NCBI GenBank assembly: GCA_025934775.1
Contig: JAICWO010000003.1
Span: forward strand, 1 to 64,000
DNA length: 64,000 nt
DNA from: Gemmatimonadaceae bacterium
Lineage (GTDB): Bacteria > Gemmatimonadota > Gemmatimonadetes > Gemmatimonadales > Gemmatimonadaceae
Reading direction: 5' to 3'
The position numbers and the translations under genes were made by a program. The notes under the pieces are model-generated. The model had not been told where the DNA came from, did not search any database, and saw only the letters and a program-made list of their open reading frames with translations. Numbering within the stretch: position 1 is the stretch's first letter; each line of letters opens with the position of its first letter. Below, piece by piece: positions 25,563 to 34,442 of the stretch.

Positions 25563-27857
25563 ATGACGCCCTCGAGCATACTGTGCGCGCTGACGTTCGC
25601 GCTCGCCGCGTGCGGTCCCTCGCGCGATGCGGGCGCCGCGGGCGAGGTTCGCAGCATGGGCGGCGATCTCGCGGCGGCGATCGCCGCCAACGACGAGCTC
25701 GCGGAGGCGCAGGCGGACATCGATCGCGGGCATCCATGGCGCGCAACGCAGCTCCTCGCGCCGGTGCTGTCGAATCCGCAGCGGCGCACGCCGGCCGCAC
25801 TGATCGTCGCGGCGCGTGCCGCGGCCGGATGGAGCGGATGGCCTGAAGTGGAACGGCTGCTCGCGTCACAGACCTGGGTCGACGCGCAATACGAGGGCGA
25901 AGGACGCGAGCTGCTCACGCGCGCCGCGCTCGAACGAGACGAGGACACGCTCGCACTGCGCGAGGCGGGCCAGGCACTCGCGTCCGCTCACTCGTCGAGC
26001 GCGCGTGCGCGGCGGCTCGTGTTCCTGGCGCGTGCGCTCGAGCGCAACAACCTGTTCGACAGCGCCGCGGTCACGTATCAACGCGCCGCGGGCGCGCTGC
26101 CGAGCGTGCGCGATTGGCTGATGCTGCGCGTCGCCGGCAACGAGTCCGATTCCGCGAAGCGCGCCAACGATCTCCGCTCCGTCGCGCTCGCGGCGGCGAA
26201 GCCGCGCGTGCGCTGGACGGATGCGCAGGCGCGTGAGCGATTTTCCGACGCGCTCGGCGCCGCCGCGGAGTACGCGTCGCTCGGCGCGCTCCCAACCGCG
26301 TTTCGTCTGCGGCTGTCGGTCGCACCGGACAGCGCGACGCGGAACGGCATCAAATCGGAGATCCTCGCGTTCATTCAGCATCACAGCGGAACCGCCGACG
26401 CGAAGTCGTCGGTCGAGGTGCTCGACAAAGCGTTCACCTCGCTCACTCCGGCCGAAGAGCTGATTGTCGCGCGCGGCATCGCCGCCGTCGGACCATCGAC
26501 GCGAGTGGTGACGGCGTTTCAACGCGCCGCGACGCAGCCCGCGTCGCTCACGCCGAGCGACCGCCTGCTCTTTGGCGAGGCACTCGGCAAAGTGGGACGA
26601 GCTCGGGACGCCGATGCGCAGTTCGACGCGATCGCGGGACCGCTCGCCGCGCAGGCGGCGTACGACAAAGCGCGGCTCGCGATGAACGCGAGCGCGGCGA
26701 ACGCGATCCCGATACTGCACGACATCGTCACGCGCTTTCCCAGTGACACCGCGGCCGCGTCATCGGCGCTGTATCTCCTGGCCGATCTCACGACCGACCA
26801 GGGCGACGATGCGCAGGCGCGACGCTGGTTCGCGCAGCTCTATCACGACTATCCAACGAGTGTGCGCGCGCCGAGCGCTCGCTTTCGCGCGGCGATCATC
26901 GCGCTCGCGGCGAACGACTCGCGAACCGCAGCGCGTGAGCTCGATTCGCTCGACGCCGTACTGCCGAGGTCTGATGAAGCGACCGCCGCGCGCTACTGGG
27001 CTGGCCGCGCGTGGTCGGACGCGGGTGACAAGACCGCGGCGGCCGCTCGCTGGCGCGAGGTCGTCGCAGGACAGCCGGCATCCTACTACTCGATGCTCAG
27101 CGCGCGCCGACTCGGCGAGCCGCCGTGGTCGCCAACGCCGGCCGCTGATTCATTTCCGCGCATCGCCCCGGTGGAGAACACGATCGCGCGTATCGATTTG
27201 CTCGAGCGCCTGGGGATGGACGTCGAGGCGCGGTTCGAGGCGGAAGCGCTCGAGACATCGGCGGCGCAATCACCCGACCGGCTGCTCGCGACGGCTCACG
27301 CGTTCCTGCTCCACGGCCAGGCATCGCGCGCGATCCGGCTCGCGCAGAAGCTCATCGACGGCGGCGCTCATGATGCGCGCGCGTACCGTCTCTATTTCCC
27401 GATGCTCGATCAGGATGAGCTGACGCGCGATGCCAAGGCGCACGATCTCGATCCGGCGCTCGTGGCGGGGTTGATCCGGCAGGAATCGTCGTTCAATCCG
27501 CACGCGCAATCGCCGGCGAACGCGCGCGGATTGATGCAGGTCTTGCCGTCCGTCGGCGCGGAGGTCGCTCGCGGTCTACGCTTTCCGGTCTGGGATCCGT
27601 CGCTGCTCTTCGACGCCGACGCAAATCTGGAGCTCGGCACGGCCCATCTGGCGAGCTCGGTTAGCGAGTATCACGACATCGCGCGCGTGCTCGCCGCGTA
27701 CAACGCCGGCGGCGCGCGGGTGACGCGCTGGGTCAAGAAGCCCGGCACCGACGACCCGGAGCTGTTCGCCGAGCGGATCCCGTTCACGGAGACGCGCGAC
27801 TATGTGCGTGTCGTGCAGCGGAATGGGCAGATGTATAGCAGGCTATATAAGTGGTGA
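25563..27857 (+). CDS. Slt70-like lytic transglycosylase lipoprotein
   Basis: 764 aa. The lipobox LAAC directs it to a membrane, facing the periplasm. A long helical superhelix of TPR-like repeats (about 40-600) is followed by the SLT catalytic domain (about 620-764). The catalytic Glu641 is in IRQESSFNP, followed by RGLMQVLPS and AYNAG, the three SLT motifs. The architecture matches Slt70, a soluble murein lyase, but lipid-anchored. It cleaves glycan strands, leaving 1,6-anhydro-MurNAc. The ATG at 25563 is chosen because the frame before it overlaps the GGDEF gene and lacks a signal. Confidence 0.9.
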   Translation: MTPSSILCALTFALAACGPSRDAGAAGEVRSMGGDLAAAIAANDELAEAQADIDRGHPWRATQLLAPVLSNPQRRTPAALIVAARAAAGWSGWPEVERLLASQTWVDAQYEGEGRELLTRAALERDEDTLALREAGQALASAHSSSARARRLVFLARALERNNLFDSAAVTYQRAAGALPSVRDWLMLRVAGNESDSAKRANDLRSVALAAAKPRVRWTDAQARERFSDALGAAAEYASLGALPTAFRLRLSVAPDSATRNGIKSEILAFIQHHSGTADAKSSVEVLDKAFTSLTPAEELIVARGIAAVGPSTRVVTAFQRAATQPASLTPSDRLLFGEALGKVGRARDADAQFDAIAGPLAAQAAYDKARLAMNASAANAIPILHDIVTRFPSDTAAASSALYLLADLTTDQGDDAQARRWFAQLYHDYPTSVRAPSARFRAAIIALAANDSRTAARELDSLDAVLPRSDEATAARYWAGRAWSDAGDKTAAAARWREVVAGQPASYYSMLSARRLGEPPWSPTPAADSFPRIAPVENTIARIDLLERLGMDVEARFEAEALETSAAQSPDRLLATAHAFLLHGQASRAIRLAQKLIDGGAHDARAYRLYFPMLDQDELTRDAKAHDLDPALVAGLIRQESSFNPHAQSPANARGLMQVLPSVGAEVARGLRFPVWDPSLLFDADANLELGTAHLASSVSEYHDIARVLAAYNAGGARVTRWVKKPGTDDPELFAERIPFTETRDYVRVVQRNGQMYSRLYKW

Positions 27858-27868
27858 AGGTGGTGGGG

Positions 27869-27902
27869 CGGAGAGTGGAGAGTGGAGGGTGGAGAGTGGA
27901 GG
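27869..27902. repeat. Heptanucleotide repeat (GGAGAGT)n
   Basis: Five 7-bp units at 27870-27904: GGAGAGT, GGAGAGT, GGAGGGT, GGAGAGT, GGAGGCA. It lies between the slt stop and the terminator. Same unit as the repeats in aroC and between hslU and argF. Confidence 0.85.
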
Positions 27903-27910
27903 CAAAAACA

Positions 27911-27939
27911 AAAGGCGCCCCGCTGTGCGAGGCGCCTTT
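27911..27939. terminator. Bidirectional intrinsic terminator
   Basis: AAAGGCGCC (27911-27919) pairs with GGCGCCTTT (27931-27939). An A-rich run precedes it and TTT ends it, so it can terminate both the slt gene and the converging large minus-strand gene. Confidence 0.75.
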
Positions 27940-28003
27940 ACAGTTCCTTGAAATTTAATACTTAGTTACGAATATCCGGGGACTCTTCTCCAACCTCCGC
28001 CGT

Positions 28004-31000
28004 TCACCATCCCGGCGCCAACTGGAATCCCCACACCCAGTTCTTTCGCGGACGCTGGAACGGGTGCGCGGCGTAGGCTTCCATGATCGCGTAGCCCATC
28101 AGGTTGAAGCGGAACGTCACGCCCGTGCTGAACACCGGGATGCGATCCGTACACGGATAGTAGGCCTGCAGGCGCGCGAGCGTCGAGTTGTTCACCGAAT
28201 TGGCACATGACGCGGGGATGTTGTCGGCTTCCGTCGCGATCTTGAAATCCGGTGCCTGTTCGTTCGTGTACGACACGCCGGCGTCGAAGAATGGCGCAAC
28301 TTCCGTCGGCAGATACGGGAAGTTGATCAGGCCAAAGCCCTCCGTACCGAAGAGCGGGATGCGGATCTCGGCGTTCACCACGGCGACCTTGCTGCCGAAC
28401 AGCCGCTCGAACGCGGGGCAGTGCGCGATCGCCTGCGCCGTCGTCCCCGCCGCGCCGCATTCGTCGCTCGTGAACGAACCGTAGCCGTAGCCGCGGATGA
28501 GCGTCTCGTCACCGAGATAGAACGGATACGTCGCGAGCGTGTCCTCCGCTCCGCTGCCGTAGCGGCCGAGCGACATGCCGCGGAACGCCAGCGTGAACGG
28601 ACGCATGAAGAAGTACTTGCGGAAGTCCGCGATTCCGAGCTGATAGTTCACCGAGCCGAACGTCGGCGTGTACTGCAGGCGATAGCGCTCGCCCTGCACC
28701 GGCGAGGTGAAGGCCGCGAACGAGTTGTCGCCGACGAGCGCCGCCGACGGGCCGGCGTACCAGATTGGTTTGTAGCCGAGGTTCCCTCGATCCGACGATT
28801 GCTCTTGGATGAAGTTGCCGGCGGCGTCGTAGATGTCCTGCAACACCTGCGTATCGAACGAGAGGTGCGTGACGCTCGCCGACAACTCGAGACGTCGTGT
28901 TTGCGAGAACGGATACTGCGCGATCAGCGACGCATCGTCGACGTAGATGCGCTGCAATACCTGATTCACGATCGCGAAGTCTTGTGCATTGTTGCCAGAA
29001 CCCACCACGGTGTCGGACACGAACACGCCGCCCGTCAGATACGGGATGTGCTCGACGCCCATACCATAGTTCCATCGGCTGCGCATGTTGTAGTACTGCA
29101 GCGCGCCGCCAATGTCCTTCACCGTACCGTTCGCTTGAATTGCGGCGAAGATCTGACGGTCGCTGAGCTGATCGCCGAAGATCATCGAGACGCCGCCCGC
29201 GACGCCGGTGCCGAACGGGCCGCCGGCGACGACGCCGATGTTCGGCTGCCCGATCGCGTCGAGCGAGAACGACGAGTGGTACGGCCGCACCTCGAAGTCG
29301 TTGCCAGACGGTAGCCCGGTCGTGGCGTCCGCGAGATAGCCCATCACGAGACTGTGCGCCACGTCGGGCGGCGGGAGCTGCTCGCCCTCGGCCACCGTCG
29401 CCGCGGTCACCGGCTCTCCGACCATCTGCGACGGATCGAACGCACGAACCTCGTTCCCCTGATTGAGGAAGACATCGAACAGCATGCGCCCCGTGCCGCG
29501 CGCGACGGAGATCGCCGGCGACTCGGTCGTGATTCCGCTCACGCCGGTAGCGATGTGCGTCAGCCGGTACACCTGGCTGGTCGCCAGATCGAGACGGTAG
29601 ATGTCGGCGAAGCCGTCCTGATCGGAGATGAAGTACAGGTCCTTGCCGTCGGGCGAGAATTGCGGATTGATGTGCTTCCCCTGCGCGAACGGCGAGAAGA
29701 CTTTGATCTGGCCGCTGGCGATGTCGTACGTCGCGAGCTGCAGCGGCGAGAACTTGAGCGTGTTGAAATCGGTCTGCGGCCCGCGGTCGGTCGAGAACGC
29801 GAGCGTCTTGCCGTCCGGCGACCACGTCGGCTGAATGTCGCCGTACTTGTCGTTGGTCAGCTGCTTGAGCGTGCCCGATTGCAGATCCAGTAAATAGAGA
29901 TCGCTGATTCCGCCGGCCATGCCGGAGAGCGCGAGCGTGCGCCCGTCGGGCGACCACGAGACGCTGCTCACCGCGCCGATGCCGGGCAGCTTGATGCGCC
30001 GCTCGATGTTCGTGGATTCCGTGTTCAGGATCGCGATCTCGTTGTCGCCCTCGGCGTACACGATGAACGCGAACTGCTTGTCGTCGGGTGAGAAGTCGCC
30101 GGCGGAGTTGATGGAGCTCAATGCGTCGAAGTGCGGATCGCTCGCCGGGCTCGCCAGCTTCTTGATGATCTTGCCCGTGTGCGCGTCGCCCAGGTACAGG
30201 TCCATCGTGAACAGGCTGCGGCTCGAGAAGAACGCGAAGTACTTCCCGTCCGGGCTGATCACCGGCGAGATGTTCTCGTCGAGCGTGCGGTGCAGCGTCA
30301 CCAGCGGGCTGCCGGTGCTGTCCGGGTGCGTCCGCGCGGCGAGCTGCGGCAGGTACATCGCCCGGTTCGCCGCCGCCCAATCCTTGGAGAGCGAATCCTG
30401 GTTCTCGCCGAGCACGCGGACGAGCGCCGCGTCCCAGCCCAGGCGGAGCGCGCTGCGGTACACGTCGACCACCGCGCGATCGCCCCATCGCCCGCCCACG
30501 TACGCCCACAACGCCTGGCCATACCGGTACGGGAAGTAGGTCGGATCGTTCGTGAGCTGCTTGATCGTCGGGAAGCGGTTCCGCTGCACGGCGTCGCGCA
30601 TCCACATCGCCGTGAGCGGATCGTCGCGGCCGAGCGAGAAGTACTCGGCCATGCCCTCGATCAGCCAGAGCGGCAGCGCGTCGAGCCGCATCAAGCCGCC
30701 GCCGGGCGTGCCTTCAGCAATATTGTATTGGAAAACGTGTACGAGCTCGTGGCCGAGGACGTGGTTGTTGTCCCAGTACACGCCCGTGAACGGCATGATC
30801 ACGCGCGTGCGGTTGGACTCCGTCACGCCGCCCGTTTCCTCGGTGAGCTGCTCGCCGACGACGTTCGTCTGCTCGAAGTCCGGCTGATCGGCGTAGAAGA
30901 TCAGCGACTTGCGGTCGAACGCGTGTCGGAACGTGTCCGAGTGCCGCGCATACCATCGCTCGGCCATCCGCGCCGCGTCGTGCACCGTCGTCGACTCGGC

Positions 31001-31168
31001 GGGATAGAAGAAGTTGTCGAAGTGCTCCGACCGGAGAATGCGCCAGGGAAAGGTCTGATACTGGACCTTGTTGCGCCCGAAATACTCCTGGGCACCGGCC
31101 GTGGTAAACGCGGTGAGCGCAGCAAGCGGCAGAGCGATCGCCGCGATGCGCAGACGGAGTCGGATCAT
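28004..31168 (-). CDS. Peptidase MA-like metalloprotease fused to TolB propeller and outer membrane beta-barrel
   Basis: 1054 aa. A signal peptide ends near TAGAQ. Residues about 30-270 form a gluzincin-type peptidase domain with HELVH, flanked by an Asn-rich stretch before and a downstream Glu in LIEGMAEYF, the zinc ligands of peptidase MA families. Residues about 310-620 carry TolB/PD40 strands (SPDGKYFAF, WSPDGRTLAL, FSPDGKDLYF). The C-terminal 400 residues alternate strands and end in an aromatic residue (GFQLAPGW), like an Omp85/surface-antigen barrel. It should sit in the outer membrane with the peptidase and propeller in the periplasm. Function unknown; an envelope quality-control role is a guess. 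Confidence 0.75.
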   Translation of the reverse strand: MIRLRLRIAAIALPLAALTAFTTAGAQEYFGRNKVQYQTFPWRILRSEHFDNFFYPAESTTVHDAARMAERWYARHSDTFRHAFDRKSLIFYADQPDFEQTNVVGEQLTEETGGVTESNRTRVIMPFTGVYWDNNHVLGHELVHVFQYNIAEGTPGGGLMRLDALPLWLIEGMAEYFSLGRDDPLTAMWMRDAVQRNRFPTIKQLTNDPTYFPYRYGQALWAYVGGRWGDRAVVDVYRSALRLGWDAALVRVLGENQDSLSKDWAAANRAMYLPQLAARTHPDSTGSPLVTLHRTLDENISPVISPDGKYFAFFSSRSLFTMDLYLGDAHTGKIIKKLASPASDPHFDALSSINSAGDFSPDDKQFAFIVYAEGDNEIAILNTESTNIERRIKLPGIGAVSSVSWSPDGRTLALSGMAGGISDLYLLDLQSGTLKQLTNDKYGDIQPTWSPDGKTLAFSTDRGPQTDFNTLKFSPLQLATYDIASGQIKVFSPFAQGKHINPQFSPDGKDLYFISDQDGFADIYRLDLATSQVYRLTHIATGVSGITTESPAISVARGTGRMLFDVFLNQGNEVRAFDPSQMVGEPVTAATVAEGEQLPPPDVAHSLVMGYLADATTGLPSGNDFEVRPYHSSFSLDAIGQPNIGVVAGGPFGTGVAGGVSMIFGDQLSDRQIFAAIQANGTVKDIGGALQYYNMRSRWNYGMGVEHIPYLTGGVFVSDTVVGSGNNAQDFAIVNQVLQRIYVDDASLIAQYPFSQTRRLELSASVTHLSFDTQVLQDIYDAAGNFIQEQSSDRGNLGYKPIWYAGPSAALVGDNSFAAFTSPVQGERYRLQYTPTFGSVNYQLGIADFRKYFFMRPFTLAFRGMSLGRYGSGAEDTLATYPFYLGDETLIRGYGYGSFTSDECGAAGTTAQAIAHCPAFERLFGSKVAVVNAEIRIPLFGTEGFGLINFPYLPTEVAPFFDAGVSYTNEQAPDFKIATEADNIPASCANSVNNSTLARLQAYYPCTDRIPVFSTGVTFRFNLMGYAIMEAYAAHPFQRPRKNWVWGFQLAPGW

Positions 31169-31521
31169 GTAATGCCCCGCGGACGTGCCGCAGCAAAGAG
31201 TCGTTCCGGACGTCGAGCAGTCGATCCGCACTGGGTCCGGCCCGCAAGCGGGGCGGGGCAAACGCTGTGCCCAGTCTGATCGGTGTTCTGCATCCGCCGA
31301 GGGCGCCGCCGTGCCGCCACGGATCATCCCCGGGTGCTGCTCTACCTACAACAATGACTCGTGGACCCGTAGGTCCCGTCAAGGTCCCGCTCGCCTCGAA
31401 TGTGATCGCATGCAACCACCTGCGACCGCAAGCACCGGCCGACACGACGCCGGAGCGCTCGGTCCCTGCTTGACTGACACCCGAGCGCGAGTCCTCCCTC
31501 AGTAGTACTTTGTGCCCGCCT
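31169..31521. other. Intergenic region between divergent genes
   Basis: About 350 bp that must contain the promoters of the minus-strand protease-barrel gene and the plus-strand TPR gene. A short CCCGC/GCGGG hairpin stands near 31240. I see no tRNA, riboswitch or repeat here, and no clear consensus promoter. Confidence 0.4.
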
Positions 31522-32214
31522 ATGATTCCCCCGGTCCGGCCCGATCCGCCCGAGTACAAGCCCACGCTCTTCGATCGGCATGGGCCGCTCGCGGGCGAGT
31601 ACGTCCGCGCGGCGTCGTACTCCACGCTCGCCGGCGCGATCACGTTCATCGCCGCGATGCTGCTCACCCGCGGCGGCGGATCGTTCTCGACGTTGTTCAT
31701 CATGGTGGGCGGCGCCATCGCTGTTGCCCTGGGCGCCTTTGCGCTCACCCTCGGCATCTCGCACGCCGCGGGGCGCACGTACCAGCACCTGATGATGGAC
31801 GGCTCCGCGACGCCCTACGAGGAGCAGCACTCCTATCAGCAAGCGTTGGTCATGCAGGGGAAGCTCGACCAAGCGCTGGAGTCGTTCGAGGCCATCGTCG
31901 TCGAGCAGCCGAGCGCCGTGAGCGCGAGAATCAAGGCCGCAGAGTTGTACGCGCGCGACAAAGGAAACGCGCAGCGCGCCGCGGAATTGTTTCGCGAGGT
32001 GCAGTGGATCAATTCGGCCACAGCAGGGCAGGTGATCTACGCGACGCACCGGCTGGTCGACCTGCTCACCGGACCGCTCGACGACCCCGGCCGCGCCGTG
32101 GTCGAGCTTCGCCGCCTGATCGAGCGCTTTCCCGGGAATCCGGCGGTCGAGCGATCGCGCGACGCGCTGAGAGTTCTCAAGGCGCGGCTGCACGCGACGG
32201 AGCCGAACGCCTAG
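31522..32214 (+). CDS. Membrane-anchored TPR protein
   Basis: 230 aa. Two adjoining membrane helices (about 33-50 and 56-75) are followed by a helical domain with tetratricopeptide-like pairs: EEQHSYQQALVMQGKLDQAL, then ESFEAIVVEQPSAVSARIKA and RAVVELRRLIERFPGNPAV. The helical part probably faces the cytoplasm or periplasm as a scaffold. The ATG at 31522 is chosen over a TTG at 31510. The stop overlaps that of the opposing arfB gene. No specific partner can be named. Confidence 0.65.
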   Translation: MIPPVRPDPPEYKPTLFDRHGPLAGEYVRAASYSTLAGAITFIAAMLLTRGGGSFSTLFIMVGGAIAVALGAFALTLGISHAAGRTYQHLMMDGSATPYEEQHSYQQALVMQGKLDQALESFEAIVVEQPSAVSARIKAAELYARDKGNAQRAAELFREVQWINSATAGQVIYATHRLVDLLTGPLDDPGRAVVELRRLIERFPGNPAVERSRDALRVLKARLHATEPNA

Positions 32215-32642
32215 TCTGGCTCCACGCGACGCTCGCGCTTCTTCTCGGAGCGCCGCTTTTTCTCCGAGAGCCGGCGCTCTTTCGATGCGGCGGTTGGACG
32301 GGTGGCGCGTCGCTTTTTCGGGATCGTGAGCGCCTGACGCACGAGCACCGCGAGCCGCTCCTCCGCGGCGATTCGATTTTGCTGCTGGCTGCGACGGTCG
32401 CTCGCGACGATCCGGAGGCGCCCCTCGGCGTCGAGCCGCGATCCGAGCTTGTGGCGCAGCCGCTCGACTTGCTCGGGGCTAAGTACATCTGAGGCCGCGA
32501 GATCCCACAGTAGCTCGATCCGCGTCGACGAGGTGTTGACGTGCTGCCCACCCGGACCGCCGGAGCGGCTCGCCCTGAACTCCAACTCGGATTTTGGGAT
32601 GGACAACGCCGGCGTGACCGTGAGGCTGCCCGAATCAGACAT
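32211..32642 (-). CDS. arfB: Alternative ribosome-rescue factor ArfB (YaeJ)
   Basis: 143 aa. The release-factor GGQ domain has SGGPGGQHVN near residue 30, which hydrolyses peptidyl-tRNA, followed by the conserved STRIELLWDL. The C-terminal tail is very basic (KKRRATRPTAASKERR and onward), the part that enters the empty mRNA channel of stalled ribosomes. Length and architecture match ArfB, not a class I release factor. The ATG at 32642 fits the family start. It rescues non-stop ribosomes without tmRNA. Confidence 0.92.
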   Translation of the reverse strand: MSDSGSLTVTPALSIPKSELEFRASRSGGPGGQHVNTSSTRIELLWDLAASDVLSPEQVERLRHKLGSRLDAEGRLRIVASDRRSQQQNRIAAEERLAVLVRQALTIPKKRRATRPTAASKERRLSEKKRRSEKKRERRVEPD

Positions 32643-32756
32643 GTCGTTCTCTCGTCGCCTGTAACCCGAGTCTCCCGGGATCGTCCAAATACGGTATAGC
32701 AGATTGCAACACTTCGCGACCCACCGAACTTCTCGCAGTTTGCAACGCCACCATAA

Positions 32757-34442
32757 GTGCGACTCGCTTCCCGCCCGTCAAATCCAGTCGTCCTGAAGGC
32801 AATTCTCGACCCGCGACGCCTGCTGCGATGGGTATTCATCGGGCGGCTCTGCGTGGCGAGCGCGATCTTCATCGCCGCCGTCGGAAGTTGGTCCGACGCC
32901 GACGCGACGAAGACGCTGATCGCGTCGCTCGCCTTCGCGCTGTCGACGGTCTTCACGGTGATCTCCGCCGGCTACGCGGAAATATACCGGCGGCGGACCG
33001 GCCCAACCTTCATGTACTTGCAGGCGGTGTTCGACCTGCTGCTCGTCACGGCCGTGGTGCACGTGACGAACGGCAGCAACTCACCGTTCTCGGCGATCTA
33101 CATCCTCGTCATCGCGACGACGTCGCTCCTCGTGCCGGCGGGCGGCGGACTGCTGATCGCGGCACTCGGCATCGTGATGTACTTCGCCGACGTCGTCGTC
33201 TTTCTCCGGTCAGGACCGGTGGAACCGGGCGTCTGGCTGCAGCTCAGCGTCATCGCCGTCGTCGCCCTGGGCATTCGGTATTTGAGCTCTCAGCTTCGAG
33301 CCAGCGGTGAGGGCAAGGCGCTCCTCGTCGCGGAGCTCGAGCAGACGCGACTTCAGGCGGAAGACATCCTGCGCAACATCCGGAGCGGCGTCGTCACGAT
33401 CGACGCCGACGGTCGCCTCGTCTATGCGAACCCGATGGCGGAGCACCTGCTCGGCATCGATCTCGTGGACCGCATCGGCGAGCACATGCTCGACGAGATC
33501 GCCGCCGTGGCGCCGGAGCTCGCGAGCGCGGTGGAGCGGGCGGTGATGTCCAAGGTGCGCACCACGCGTGGTGAAGGCATCGTCTCGACGGTTGCTAAGC
33601 GATTTCCCGTCGGCGTGACCACAACCTATATGGAGCCGGATGAGACGATCGGCTCGCGCACGGCGACCGCGATCTTCCAGGACATCTCCGATCAAAAGCG
33701 TCTCGAGTCGCTCCGGCTCCGCGCCGAGCGCCTCGAGGGAATCGCCGAGTTGAGCGCGTCGCTTGCGCACGAGATCAAGAATCCGCTGGCGTCCATTCGA
33801 AGCGCGGTCGAGCAGATCTCGCGGATGCCGCACATCAACGACGATCAGAAGACACTCGGGCTCCTCGTCATGCGCGAATCGGACCGGCTGTCTCGGCTGC
33901 TCTCCGAGTTCCTCGACTTCGCGCGCGTGCGCGTGGCGCGGACGGATCGTATCGACCTCGGGACGGTGGTGCAGGGCGCCGTCGGCCTCGCGGCGGCGCA
34001 CCCGGATCGAGACGCGAGCGTGCGCGTCTCTTGCCTCCTGCCCGACGGTGAAACGATCACGGTCGAGGGCGACGAGGACTTGCTGCATCGCGCGGTGTTC
34101 AACCTCGCGCTCAACGCCGTGCAGGCCTCGCCGCCGCAGGGAGAGGTGCGCGTGGAGGTGGCGCGCGCCGCCGAGCCGCTGCCCGTCGGGCTGCCGTTCG
34201 ACGGCGACGCGGTGTCGTTCCGCGTAATCGACGGCGGTCCGGGCATTCCGAACGAGATCCGCGACCGGATGTTCGACCCTTTCTTCACGACGAAGCCCAA
34301 TGGCAGCGGACTGGGACTCGCCGTGGTGCACCGCGCCATCGAGGCGCATCGCGGCGTGGTGTTCGTGGACAGCGGCACCCGCGGCACCCGCTTCACCGTG
34401 ATTCTCCCCCGATCGCAACCGACCGCGAGGAGTGTTTCCTGA
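32757..34442 (+). CDS. pilS: Sensor histidine kinase PilS
   Basis: 561 aa. Six membrane helices fill residues about 25-175, as in PilS; a PAS domain (about 195-310) follows, then the HisKA dimerisation helix with the phospho-acceptor His338 in SLAHEIKNPL, and the HATPase domain with N, G1 and G2 boxes (NLALNAVQ, DGGPGIP, GSGLGLAVVH). PilS phosphorylates PilR to control pilin transcription. The GTG start at 32757 is used; the next gene starts on the last base of its stop codon. The pilA gene 6 kb downstream is the likely target. Confidence 0.88.
   Translation: MRLASRPSNPVVLKAILDPRRLLRWVFIGRLCVASAIFIAAVGSWSDADATKTLIASLAFALSTVFTVISAGYAEIYRRRTGPTFMYLQAVFDLLLVTAVVHVTNGSNSPFSAIYILVIATTSLLVPAGGGLLIAALGIVMYFADVVVFLRSGPVEPGVWLQLSVIAVVALGIRYLSSQLRASGEGKALLVAELEQTRLQAEDILRNIRSGVVTIDADGRLVYANPMAEHLLGIDLVDRIGEHMLDEIAAVAPELASAVERAVMSKVRTTRGEGIVSTVAKRFPVGVTTTYMEPDETIGSRTATAIFQDISDQKRLESLRLRAERLEGIAELSASLAHEIKNPLASIRSAVEQISRMPHINDDQKTLGLLVMRESDRLSRLLSEFLDFARVRVARTDRIDLGTVVQGAVGLAAAHPDRDASVRVSCLLPDGETITVEGDEDLLHRAVFNLALNAVQASPPQGEVRVEVARAAEPLPVGLPFDGDAVSFRVIDGGPGIPNEIRDRMFDPFFTTKPNGSGLGLAVVHRAIEAHRGVVFVDSGTRGTRFTVILPRSQPTARSVS

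Noticed and set aside
28421-31279. Long plus-strand frames opposite the protease-barrel gene
   Set aside because: No recognisable motif; the minus-strand protein has a signal peptide, HELVH and propeller strands.
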